Shown: positions 1 to 12,707 of the stretch, piece after piece
Numbering within the stretch: the stretch's first letter is position 1
Layout of the letters: every line of letters starts with the position of its first letter
DNA from: Litomosoides sigmodontis
Taxonomy: Eukaryota; Nematoda; Chromadorea; Rhabditida; Onchocercidae
Length of the DNA: 64,000 nt
Direction of reading: 5' to 3'
NCBI GenBank assembly: GCA_963070105.1
Contig: OY718808.1
Span: 5,619,738 to 5,683,737, forward strand
The notes under the pieces: generated by a model
What the model was told of the DNA's origin: nothing
The model's database searches: none
What the model saw: only the letters and a program-made list of their open reading frames with translations
Program-made: the position numbers and the translations under genes

Positions 1-880
1 ACAGCTCTATCGCTAATAGTTGGATACACTTTTCGGAGACAATCACATCCCATTAGAAAGAAGCTTTATGAATCATTCGCTTAGCTCTTTTTTTTCTCTC
101 TCATACTTCACCTGTAGACCACAAAGCTTACATGGATCGATTCACTGTGAAAGGATGAGGATTTTACTTAACGGATGATTTTATGATCACCACTTTTACG
201 GAGAATGATACTTTTGCTAACAGGTTATCATATTAATGCTTATTAATCTGATTTGTAGCTTTTCTTTGCAAAGATTACGGAAGTTTTATTACATTTACCA
301 CTCCTCGTTCGTCTGAAGCTTCACTTATCGCATTTGTTCACATATCTTATTATTCAACAAACAAAACACTAAGGGCCATTATAGAAGTATTAGAAATTTC
401 ATGAAAGTGAAACCCAATTATATAACTTGAACTTGAAGATAATTTTGGAACAAAAAAGAGAAAGAAGTTGATGGAACCAGCAATTCAACACCAATACAGA
501 AAAATGCAATTTCAGCCTGTTAAGTGCGTGGATTTTCAATTGCAAAACTTTCATTTCGATTTACTTCTTCGCCTTTTACCTTCTTCTCTTGCGTTACCTA
601 TAGCATTACTTATGTTTTATTTTGAACAAAACAAACAAAGTTGCAATAAAAAAGCTACTAAAAGTAATCGCCATTTATTCGACCTTTGAAATAAGTGTCA
701 ATTATGAAGGTGAAACGATATTTTCCACAATCGAACTAAATTATTTTGCATAACATTCTTGAAAATTTTCAAACTTAAATATATTGCCAGTAACCGGAAA
801 AGTTTGGATCTGGATTTTTTTAATTCAGTAGTGGGACAAAAAAATTTAAATCATGGTGCGAGAAATCCGGAAAATGGTAC
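1..880. other. Intron of the Ig/spectrin gene
   Basis: The stretch left of the last visible Ig exon begins with a donor (AAG|GTACCA on the minus strand). I see no further Ig-like exon on the minus strand up to the edge. It is taken as intron sequence of the muscle-type gene, AT-rich and without repeats. Confidence 0.5.
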
Positions 881-3800
881 CTTTGTCACATGGAAATAAT
901 TGCCCGGTTCAGAGCCAGCAGGTCTTATCACGAGATCGGCTGTACTACGGGCTTCGCCGGCAATATTTTCAGCAAGACAAGTGAACTGTCCACTGTCCAC
1001 CATCTCAACTTTAGCAATAACCATCGAATGCACGCCATTACCCTCCTAAGAAGAATTTTACTGTCATTTGCAAAACTAGTAGAACCTTAAACATAAATAG
1101 TTAATGGAAAAATAGAGTTGTCCCGAAACACTTGCTCACTCTTTCTCTGCCTCATCTTCCTTCTTCTAACTTTTCCTCACAAGCAAATCATCATTTTCAA
1201 GTTTTACAATGCACCAAGTTGGATTAGTATCAATTGGAACTCCCATTTTTTACCTAAAGATATTCAAAAGTAATACTTCAACAGAGAAAGAAAAGAACTA
1301 TAACTGACATCTATGAGGCGAACTTCATCACAATGTGGTATAACGAGGCCATTTCTCATCCAGCTTATCCTTGGCGTTGGATCACCGGTAACTTGAACAG
1401 TCCATCTTAATTCATCACCTTCTACCACTTCTTCGCTAATCAAACGTCGCACAAAGTCAGGTGCTACAGTTCGTGCTAAAACAAATTCGTATATATATAA
1501 AAAACAAAACAAAACAGCACTCATTGCAAAATTTTAAAAGAGTGAAATAAATACGGTGATAAAGACAGTATAGATTAGGTAGACGGAAAGTACATTCAAC
1601 TAACAAATGGAAATGAACTTAATATATCAGATGTAACCACTCCTAGTATTGCCAAAGTTAGTGATCAAAATTGAAGTAAAATGAAAAAATGAAAAAAAAT
1701 TTTCATTACATCTGAAAGTATAAGTTTGTCAAATTGAATCTCAAGCAAATAAAGAACGAAAAGTTGCAACATACGCCTAACGACTAATTGAGCACTTGAA
1801 GTTGCAACGCCGGACACATTCTTGGCTGTACACATATATTTGCCGGAATGTTCAAGTTGTGATGTAGGAAAGGTTAGTGATACATGACCACCTATGTTGG
1901 AAAAAATTAATTCTGGATTGGTGGTTTTAGATATTGGAACACCATCCTTCGTCCACGTAACTTCAGGAGTAGGCCATCCTTAAAGCAGTATTACGACCTC
2001 AAGACTGTAAGGATTAATAAAAACAAGTTTATAGAAAGGGATTTTATCATTGATAGGCTAAAATCCATTTAAATTTGAAAAATAACGGACTCATTATCGA
2101 CTCATTAAAAGGGCTAATACATTACCATATTAAACTCAAATTACACCTTTTCCTTTGTAAGTACAAAAACTCAAAAATAAAAGCAGCTAAAGGTGTTTGA
2201 GTGATCCTATAATTTTCGCTAAATCTCGTTTTAGCTTGAAACAATCAAATCATTATAAATTTGCTAATTTTACCAATGACGATTCCTTGGAACTTAGTTT
2301 CATTGCCGCAAGTAGCCACTTCAGATACCAAAGTTTGTGTGAAATGTGGCGGTCGACCAAGTTCTCCATTCTTTTCAATATCGCAACGCTCTGATAAATT
2401 CTGCTAAAAGTGAAAAAATATGCGCTTCTGATAATAAATGACAGTTTCGTGGGGAAATGTGCACGTGTATCCTACTCGTGAATTCGATTCGTTCCGGAAA
2501 AATAACTAATTCGGTAAATAATTTTCGTTGGGACTGTAGGCAAATGCTTGAAAATATTGGGAACATTAGCAGATTTACTTGCGTTTTACCAAAACCAATT
2601 ACTTAATAGGCAATAAAGAATAATTGTATTTCTAAGCTAAAAGCTGCTGATTGCAGAAAAAACTGCATTTTGACGGAACAAAAAATTGAAGCAAACATAA
2701 CATTTGCTTCCTCGGAACAACCTTATCAGTAATTTCTGCATAAATCAAGGGAAGCAGAAGAAAGTTAAAGAATTCAACGGCAACATCTCATCCGAATTAA
2801 TGGCAACGTTACAGTGATGTAGAAAAGCATTTAACAGTAATGGAGTAAAAAGTGATCCATATCATGTCAAAAAATAGATCAACAAAGTTTACAAATCAGA
2901 ATTTAATAGTTTTCATTACTAAAATAAAAATGAAAAACTGATAGAAGTTGGATCCATTCATTATAAAGACTTTCAGAAAATTCAATGAAGAACCAGTCAG
3001 CAGGTTTTGTTTATTTAAATTTCAACCTATCAAAGTCAGAAGTATGAAGAGTAGCATATAAAATGTCGTGAAGTATCATGGATGAAGCAAATGCTTTGAA
3101 TTATGGTCGCCACATTTAGTGAGATAAAGTTAAATCTTACTTGCTGGGAATGTAATGTTTGCAATTGTTGTTTCTTGGCTGGTGGAGGAGAGAGAAGTCT
3201 CGTAGAATGTTGCCTGGCTACCATACGACGTTGTTCTTCTTCTTGCATCCCCAAATTATCGTTTACACATTCCGACTAAAAAAATCCTTTATTTCCAAAT
3301 TTTCCATCAATTTCGAATAATTTTCAAGTACATTGTTTATTAAACAACAAGAAAATATAGTAATGTATGAACGACTGTATGACACAAACTGCATACTTGA
3401 TGATATCACCTTATTTAAAAAATGTATTTTAGAATAACACCACTAATCCCTTCAATTCACACAATCTTCTCGAGAAAATCTAGCTCATTTTTTCCCAATC
3501 AAAATGAGACCTGTTGTGAGGAACGTTCATCGGGTATTCGTTGCTCATATTCATAAGTGCCATATTCTTCGGTCACATGAACATGCTATAGATAGTAGCA
3601 GTTAAAAATACTTTAAAATTATTGTAATTCACTTATCAAATTAATCTTAAACAGATTCAAATTAATCTTAAACAACAAAATTTTTTAATTATAAATTTAT
3701 ATTTCAGATAAAACAGATGAATTGCCAAACATTTTGAAAAAGTATAACGTAACATTCTAATTCTATGGCTAACCTCAATAGTGGTAGGTTTCAGAGATTG

Positions 3801-6800
3801 CGGTACTACACGTACCACAAATACAGATTCGGTTTCACCTCGTATGTTTTCTGCAGTCATCTTGTAAACACCGGCATGATCCAAACGGGCGGGTTCCAGA
3901 ATTGCCGAATATGTATCACCGATATTCGATAACTAAAATGTCATCAATGAATTCAGACAGAATCATAAAGGTTATAATCGAAGCTACTTGTTTCATGAAA
4001 ACTGCAGGTAGTTAATTTCTGAGCTCTAATGAGTATTCGATAATACAATTACACCGTTATTATACTAACATTTTGGTCTATTCGGGAATATCTTCCTTCA
4101 AATAAAAAAGATCTCAATATATTAGAAATAAATTCAGCCTTCTTTTGAAGATTTGAACATGCATAGCACTAATACGATAAATTTTAAAATAACAAAATAT
4201 GATAGATGTAATCATCGTGTGTGTGAGTTTTTTTAAAATAGCTTTTTTAACATTAAAAAATTCTTCTATCTATACGTTTGAATTTAATTACCATAAACAA
4301 TTTTGCACACTTAATAACAGCAATTCAATTGACATTTATTTCACCTTTGACATCTATTTTTTGGCAAATAATGCGGAAGAACAATGAATATGGACAAGAA
4401 AAGAATCTTAACCTTTAAAAGACACTTGTGCGATCACTGGTCTCGTCTTTTCTCGGAAGTTAGTGAAGTAAAAGAAAAGGAGCTGCGAAATACTTTAAAA
4501 AATTTTTGAAACTTAGAAGCCTACCAATTGCTTTTCATAAAATGCCTATTGAATAAGTTTACAACTGAGAGACGTATTCGACTTCATTTGATTGTCTACG
4601 AATCCTAACAGTGAAAAGCAACTTTCACGCCTACAATTTTTTGTCCACATAATCATATAACCTTCACATGGCTTTCGGGAATTCGATAAACTAAACTTTT
4701 TTCATCAATATCATTGTTATTGTCAGCTTTAGAGATGAAGGAAATTCGGATGTTAAGAACATTGAAAATGATACATAAATCTTGTGCACTTTTTTGTTGC
4801 TACAGTCTTTGCGTTAACATAGTGATGTTGGACTTACAGTGCAGAATTTCGAATTAACATTAATGATTCGATCGTTGAAATACCAGTGTACTTTGGGACG
4901 TGGATTACCAATCAACAGGCAATCCATTTTGAATTTTTCTCCTTCGTTGACAATATATTCATTCTGGAACGGTCGAATGAATTCCGGTACAGTAGCAGTA
5001 GGACTACAACCTGAACATTAACATCGATAAATTTCATATAGGATTCTGCACAAACATATTTTAAAATAAAATGTCTAGCTGTAACTTTACATTCTACCGG
5101 AAATAATTCATGATTAGGAAGAATTACCAATTTCAAAGACCAATTTTTCAGCATACTCTTCAGTTTCTGAATGATAGCGATGTTTAGGTACTGGCGGTGG
5201 AGTTGGTGATGACATTATTGCAGAATCACTCCAAAAACCTTCCGTCTGGAAAATACTTGATTTTGTAAGCAAAATTTTTATTGTAAGCAAAATTCACTCT
5301 TTCCCACAGATTTGATCTAAATCAAAATAAAATTTTTTTTTTAATTCAGGAGAATAACAAAGGTGTGTTGCTTACCAGAGTTTGAAGCATGTTTGTTTCC
5401 TTCTGTCTCACTGTGGTCCGTCGAGATTCCACATTTAACATGGCACCCGATCGTGCTTCACCTGCTGTATTCTACAAGTAAGCAGGCATTTCAATCTTGA
5501 TTCATCACTATTTTCAGTCTATCCTTAACTTAAATAATACTGGCAACTCTATCTCTTTAAATACAACAAATATTCAGCACCTTTGCAATAACGGTATACA
5601 TTCCAGAATGCTGAGAAAGAGTATTTTCAATCACAACTCGATACCATCCATTAGCATCATTTTCAATACGTATATCGGAAGTCGTATACAATGGTTTCTC
5701 ATTATGCTTCCAACAAACTTTAGGTGGTGGTTCTCCAAATATGCGTACCTTAATCAATGTAATTCAAACATTACTCGTTTGAATTTTTGATAGAAATTCG
5801 AAATTGTATGGAAAGTTTACGAACCTCGAAAACAGTCCTTGAGCCTTCTCGAACGACTTGGTTGGTAAGTGGCGGTGCAAATGATGGTGTAATTAATGAA
5901 AATTTTGGTCCTGATGATGTTGAGGAAGGCATCATAGAATTTCTCGAGAGTGGCAACGACTGCACTGCTAACCGACAGAAGTTGGTAGCTTCGCCTGCGA
6001 TATTCGTTGCTTTCACGGTATAAAGACCAGCGTCACTCATCTTTGCATTCTTCACTTTTAATGAGCAGTGATCGCCTTCAAATTGAAGTTCGATATGTTC
6101 CGATTCTTTGATCGCCTCTTCTTCTTTATACCATACAACCTGCAACAAGCTATTAAATTTCTACTCCCACATAACATTGTTTTCAATTTTACGAGAGTTA
6201 AAAAATTGGACTACTTTAAATTTAGTCCACCAGATACTTCAATATGCTCAAATAATTCTAATAAGAGCTAAATATTAATAGGAAAATGGTAACTTCTAAT
6301 CTACGAGCCAGGCATCAAAATAAGGTGCTATGGTATGTGTAATACTGAGAAAAATGTTACATTCATCATAACAATCACAACCATAAAGCCATTGAAGTAT
6401 TATCATATCAACTATTTAGTTGTACTAATAACCGAAATTTCAAGTGTTCATTTCGTTTCGATGCTGATAAATTCCTCAAGTTTTGGCACGATGCTTATAC
6501 TACTAGCAAGCATTTGACTGCAAAAATAATACCTTTGGCTCAGGAATTGCTATAACAATGCAATCGAGAAAGGCATCATCGCCTTCCACGATGTTAACGT
6601 TGCGCAATTGTCGAATGAAACGAGGTTTGAATGACTCTTCCGCCTGCTGTCCTATCTCGCTTCGAGCTGTAAAAACCTTTGAAAAATCCGACAAAACAAT
6701 CATTTATAACCAAATTTTTCGTCAGGATCTGAGAAATTCCATAAACTTAAAAGCTTTTCAACTTGCGAAGATTCGAATTCATTCTCAAAATTTTTTGATG

Positions 6801-9800
6801 GGCTATCGCATGTTAGAAGTTCAAAAAATTATGATAACTGAAAGTGTTAAACACACATACATATCTCTATTCACAGAATGTTCGTATATTTTACTTAAAA
6901 AATGGCATAAACATAGAATGCAAACAACGGCTTTTTTTAGCAAAGTTCAATTTAACCTTTTGAAACTTACACTTGACAACAAGCTTTGCAGATGATTCAG
7001 CCAGCCCTGCGACATTCTGAGCACGTACCGTATAAACGGCTGTGTCTTCTACAAATGTTTCATCGATGGTCAAAGTGGCGACTCCGTTGACGAATGCAGT
7101 ACGATAATCAATATTATCCTTCACATCTCGATCGTCCTAAAAAGATAACTATGGACGAAATACGTCGAACAGAATGTTCATCAAGAAAAGAAGTACTTCC
7201 ATTACGTGCATTCAAGTCGTTCATCAAATATGTCATACACGATATTTGAGATGCAGTTGTTTCACATTACTAAACAATATAGAAATTGTATTAAAAGAAA
7301 AGAAAACACTACATACCTTAAACCATCGTATTTCAGGAACTGGTTCACCTTTAATATAAGCGGTGAATTCGAATCGATTACCTTCGTCGATTTGTGCATC
7401 ACGTAAATGACTTGTAATCTCTGGGGCTTTCGTAATTTCTCTGTAAAGAGATTGAAAATTTGAAGTTTTAAATAAAAAACAGATACAATCGTTATTTCCC
7501 GCTTAAGTATTCCTAATTAAAGTTTGCATGGATAGATACTTCCAAAGACCAACAGTGGTCATAACAATGAAAAAGTCTGAAAAGGGATGCCTTCGCAAAT
7601 TTGTATTATTCTCTTCCTATCTCTTTTTTTTTTTGTTTTATAGGAGCACTGACAACTGACCGCAAATCTGAATTTTTATTAGGCACCGCATTCACCTAGA
7701 AAATCTTCATTTGATGATGAATAAATTTTTTCTGGGAAAAATTACCAAAAATTAAAACACTTCAAATCCAAAAAGCAACAAACTTCGCTGCTTCGCCAAT
7801 TCGCTTTTCCACAGTTCGAATTCTTTCCTTTAGTTGCGAAAATCGCTCCGCAATTTGCTTCTGGCGCTGTTTCGTTAGCATTACTTTTTCAAATGCTTCT
7901 TCACCTATAAAAATGTTTCGTTGTATATCCTCTATAAACATACACCTATAACCCTATAAACCTATACGCCTATAAATAAAATACACCTACAAAATATACC
8001 TATAAATAAAATACACCTATAAAATAAAATATACTTATAAATACACCTATAAACTTATACACCTATAAAAATATTTCGTTGCATAGAAAGTAAATTTTTC
8101 ACTCCTTTTCAATGTTCAACACCACAAAGATAGTTTCTTCTTTATTAATTTTATTTCATGAAGAATTCGAAATTACGATAATGCTTCATATAGAAGCAAT
8201 GTGTAATGTACTTGCTAAAACTGCAGCTACCTTCAGTTTCTTTTAAAATTAGTTCAGCTTCCTCAATTCTTCGTTCCTGTTGTTGGAAACGCTCTCCTAT
8301 TTCTTCAATTACTTTCAACACTTCTTCGCACTGCTCAATCACTATTATACTCTCCAATTTCGATTCTACAGTACGAATTATCTCCACTGTTTCTTCTTGC
8401 CAAATTTGAATCTTAAAAAAAGGAAACTTTCACTTGGAACTTTAAATATTCCGTCCGAAAATTGTTAAACTGAGTAGACCTTCTACAAAACCGCGTTTCA
8501 TTTAACGTACATCTTCAACAATTCGAATTATTTTCTGCTCCTCCACTCGTTTATCTTGCCATCGCTGCCAGGTTTGTTCAATTATTTTCTGTCGTTGTTC
8601 ATGTTCGTTCAACAAATTGCGCACTGAATTTATGGACTGCTCAATATCAAGTCTCGAATCCTTCATCTTTATTGATTGAGCTGTATTAATAAATTGATTG
8701 CCTGAAATATTTTTGAAAACATTCCTAAAACTTCAACTGATATTTTCAATTAGATCCTTTTATCTCCAACTGAGTGAGTACTTAGGAACACAGTCATAAT
8801 TAGAGAAAATAAGAAGATTTCATTACAGACCTTGGTGTTTTTCTTGTTTGATTGTTTCTTCGATCATACGAAACACTTCTTTCATTTGCACGAGTAATTT
8901 CTCATTCATATAAGTATGGTTTGAACTAATCAACGCATTTAAACTTTCAAACGAATTCTCAAGTTCCTTACCAAACTTTTGTACCTGCAGCATTAATGAT
9001 CCTATTTTAGGAGAAAATAAAACATGCAGATATTTCTACCTGATTACCTGAACAACAATGGTTATGAAATGCGAAATAAAAAGCTGAAGAAAAATAAGAT
9101 TCATTCCAATTTATTGGCTCATTTGTCTTGCACTTCATCTCTTATTTTCTCCAATTTATTCGTTACTCAAATTTTTTCTTTAAAATATTCCTTCCAGTTT
9201 TCTCTAAATTTTTAACATAAAACATTTTTCTATTCTTGACTTTCATAGTTCATATAAATTTCGTTCATAGTTCATATATAAAAAAAAAATTTCACAAACC
9301 TGCTGGAATAAAGTACCGAGATTAACACGTTCATCTACTGCCTCTTTCAATGATTCGTATCGTTGTCTAAATTCTTCCAAACGTTGACGATCAACTGCGC
9401 TTAATTCATGACTTTTGCTCCACAAACCGCTTAATTCAAATCCTCTGTTCTATAGAGAAAAACTCATTAATAAATGTCGGAATGGTAATAGAAATCAATG
9501 TTGAAGAGTCAAAGCAATTCTTTCTTTTTCGAATTGCATAATCTAAAAAAAACAACCAAATATCACTTACGATGACATCAGTGAACATATCCTTGTAAAA
9601 TTTATGGAATTGAATGGCATCATTCAAACTGCAACCTAAGCGTCCATTTATTACAAGCGACTGCTCAGTTTCTGTTAACCATTTTTCAAAACGATACAAC
9701 TAAAATGAGAATCTATTCTAACGAATAATAAAAATTTCCATCATATTCTTTTAATCCAATCACTTCATTATACAAATTTTCATCTTTAAATAAAAATTTC

Positions 9801-12707
9801 ATGCAAAAATATAGGTAAAATAAAAAAATTCACCTGATCTTTGATCAATTCTTTGTTTTCATCGATCCGTTCACAAGCATAATTCTCGATCTGTTTCAGC
9901 TTATCCTGTATATCATTTATGAATCTACTAACACGTTGGTCAATGTGCTCCATTTGTTGCCCGTCATCAATCACCTTTTGCGCTTTTTGCTTAGCTAAAG
10001 GAGCCAGCTCTCCAGCCATTGCTGCATTAGCATTACGCATATCTGTTTCCATTGCACCTAGCTGATTCAACATCTAAAAACACTTATAACTATTTAGGAA
10101 AATTCCACGTTGAAAAAAGCATTATAACATTTGTTATCCAATGCAGTAGCGAACTGTTACAATGCTTTGCCTTTAGTTCTCATTATTAAAGGAAATAGGG
10201 GTCAGGTTTTGGCAGCTAATTAAAAACATATTGAATGGCTGGAAATTTCATTTGAATACCCAAACCTCAATTGCTTCTACAACTTACCGTATTTGCAGCT
10301 GCGATCCATGCGATTACTTTATCATTTTCTTCTTTTCTTTGTTTTAGCTCTTGCATAAATGTATCGAAATCAGTTTGCAACAGCATGACCCGTTCACGAT
10401 CACTTGCATTTGCGCCACTTCGATTGATGATTGATAAGATATCTTTTAGCGCTTTGTGCTGTTTCTTAACTTTTATTGATTAAAAACATTTCTTCAAATA
10501 AGCAAACAGTCCCTTATCTACTCAGCAAAACTTTGCATAGCTCATTTTATTAAATGTTCAATTGCTATTCCACTAGTTTAAAATTCGGATGAAATTCCAA
10601 TAAAAATTGTTCTATTAATTAGTCATTTAAAAAGTAAGTTCGGATAAAAATTTTTGTTCATATCTTTGATAAAACCACATACACCAGAAAGATAAAACTA
10701 ATTTTGAAAGCTGATATTTACCAAAAGTTGCTGCATCAATAAGTTGATATTTTGTCCATCATTGAGTTGCATTCGTGCCTGTTGAAGCCATTTTTCAATT
10801 CCTTCAATGTGAGACAGAACAACCTCGCTCTCATTATTTTGCATTTCTATTTTAGGTCGTTCATTCTTCCAAGATTCTTCAATCAATTCCCATTCTGCAG
10901 CCATCTGTTAACACAAGATTGGAATCATAAATGAAGGACTAAAACTAACTGCACAATGAATTTGAATAGTTTAATGAATTCTTAAGCGCGCTTTCTTCAT
11001 TTTTTCAATATTCATTAACAACGGTTTTAATATGTTTTGCGCATGAATTATCAGATTTTATCAGAATTTGCAAGGTTTTTAAAGTAATGAAACTAAATCA
11101 GTAAATGCTTTCAATATGAATGGATATAAGTTCATTAAGATAAGTGTAAATTGATAAGAACAGTAAACAGAAATACCAAAGTTGCTCACAGTATACTTAC
11201 AAAATTCACTCGTAATTGCCACTGTTAGATTGACTCGCTAATAGTAATTAGACTTGAAAAAAATTTGTTTTGTTATTTTTTATCAAATAGTGATTAGACT
11301 TGAAAAAAATTTTGTTTTGTCATGATTTTTAGGGAAATTATTTCATGAAAGTTATGTGAACCGCTCAGCATTTGAATGGAGCTTAATTAGCTTCTTGAAA
11401 TTACTATACCTTTAGCATAGTTTTTTCGATCAGTAAGCAAGCTTGAGCAGTTTCCTGAATACTTTCTACATTATCAGCCATAGAGCCGAGTACTCGAATT
11501 TGTGTTATTACATCAGCTCCGCTATCTACAGCCGACACGGTTAGATCAATCAATTCTAAATTCAGCGTACTTAATTGATGTGACATTAACTTCATAACAT
11601 TTCGACCCTTTTCAAAAATTTATTTTAAGATAAAGATTCAGAAAAAACACTTTAGATATACCCTAACAATTGAGGTTCAGTTCCCTTGAATTGAATCAAT
11701 TTAGCTTCTTTAAAATCGCTCCTTTTTTAATTGACATTTTTGACTTAAACTATTAAAACATCGAAACTATCAAATTATAAACTATCAATTAAATTCAAAG
11801 ATAAAACAATAACCATCGATAAGTTTTTGAGTTTGTAACACAGCATCGTTTAGACTGTCTGCACTCAACCGTCGATTTATCGTGCGAAGCATACGTTGCA
11901 CTTTCGAACTAATCTGAACAGAATTTCTCTCTATTTATGTGCAATACTTCATTTGCTAAGAAGTGTGTATTTTGATCCAAATCTATGCTCATTTTACATC
12001 AAAAATTCAAATTAGTTAAAAAAAACAAATAAAAATAAATTTACTTCTTCGTGATGTTGTGCTAACTTATAAAATCGTTTCGTTTCAGCAAGTAAAAATC
12101 CTCGCATATGCAGCTGACAGTTTAATTCTTTCCAAGCTATACCTAAACTTTCAGCCATTGCTTCATATACATGAACATCAGGCTCTTTTTGCTGTAACAC
12201 TAAATTATCTGCTCGAGCAAGTAACTCTTCCACTTGATCTTCTTTACTCTGAAAATCAGTTAACTAATCCAGTTAACTGATTTAAAATAGCACTTAACTG
12301 GTTTTACTTTGATCACTTTGATCAGTTATTTCTGCAACGGCACTGCCCAATTCTGGACGTTCATTTAGCTAGCCCTCCCCCAATGACAATCTTCATTTTC
12401 TTAAATTTTTGTCAGAAATTGTTTTGTGTTAAAAATGATCAGCTAATTAGCACATTTGGATTGTGACACTTTCTAACTATATAATAACATTAAACGAAAT
12501 TGACTACTAGGAATAAACTTTTTAAGCATAAATTTCTTAAAGAAACAAGATGGGAAGAAAGTAGTGAAGAGGAAAGAAAAAAACCTTAAGTCGATGCATC
12601 AGATCTTCATGGATGACTAGCAGAGCACTTGTTTCATCCGCATTTTCACCAAGTTCAAGCATTCGTGGTCGCATTTCATCAATTCGAAGAGATGCATATC
12701 CGACACT
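881..12707 (-). CDS. Spectrin-repeat plus Ig-domain giant muscle-type protein (partial)
   Basis: About 28 exons encode roughly 1,500 visible residues. From the N-terminal side, 13 exons (12585-12707, 12045-12248, about 11817-11914, 11411-11605, 10721-10904, 10288-10464, 9834-10074, 9570-9700, 9301-9450, 8831-8987, 8518-8700, 8231-8412, 7794-7904) give charged helical sequence with spectrin-type tryptophans (EKWLQQAR, FEKWLTETE, QTWQRWQDK). The exon ending at 7794 joins in phase to 7317-7440, which opens six I-set Ig domains: 7440-6970, 6669-5960, 5960-5377, 5010-3774, 2400-1773 and 1474-881. These show I-band-like signatures such as DAGLYTVKATNIAGEA and DSGQFTCLAENIAGEA. Proline-rich linkers lie at 5246-5130 and 3276-3141. 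The last donor at 880 shows that it continues off the left edge; the 5' start is not identified. The junction between the third and fourth exons does not resolve cleanly in phase. Titin-family proteins (TTN-1 type) combine coiled-coil and Ig regions, but no kinase, Fn3 or DH/PH is visible here, so no ortholog is named. A role in sarcomere or cell attachment is inference. Confidence 0.85.
7935..8075. repeat. Intronic minisatellite, unit near ACACCTATAAA
   Basis: About a dozen imperfect copies of an 8 to 16 base unit built on CACCTATAAA and TAAAATA are arranged in tandem between the last two helical exons of the Ig/spectrin gene. Units vary in length, as expected from replication slippage. Confidence 0.8.
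11238..11323. repeat. Short tandem duplication in an intron
   Basis: A segment of roughly 36 bases containing ATTAGACTTGAAAAAAAT and a TTTTGTTTTGT tail occurs twice, about 48 bases apart, with small indels between the copies. It lies in an intron of the Ig/spectrin gene. Confidence 0.7.

Noticed and set aside
6558..6995. 145-codon plus-strand frame, among the longest in the window
   Set aside because: It is antisense to Ig exons and an intron of the muscle-type gene, and its translation has no domain features.
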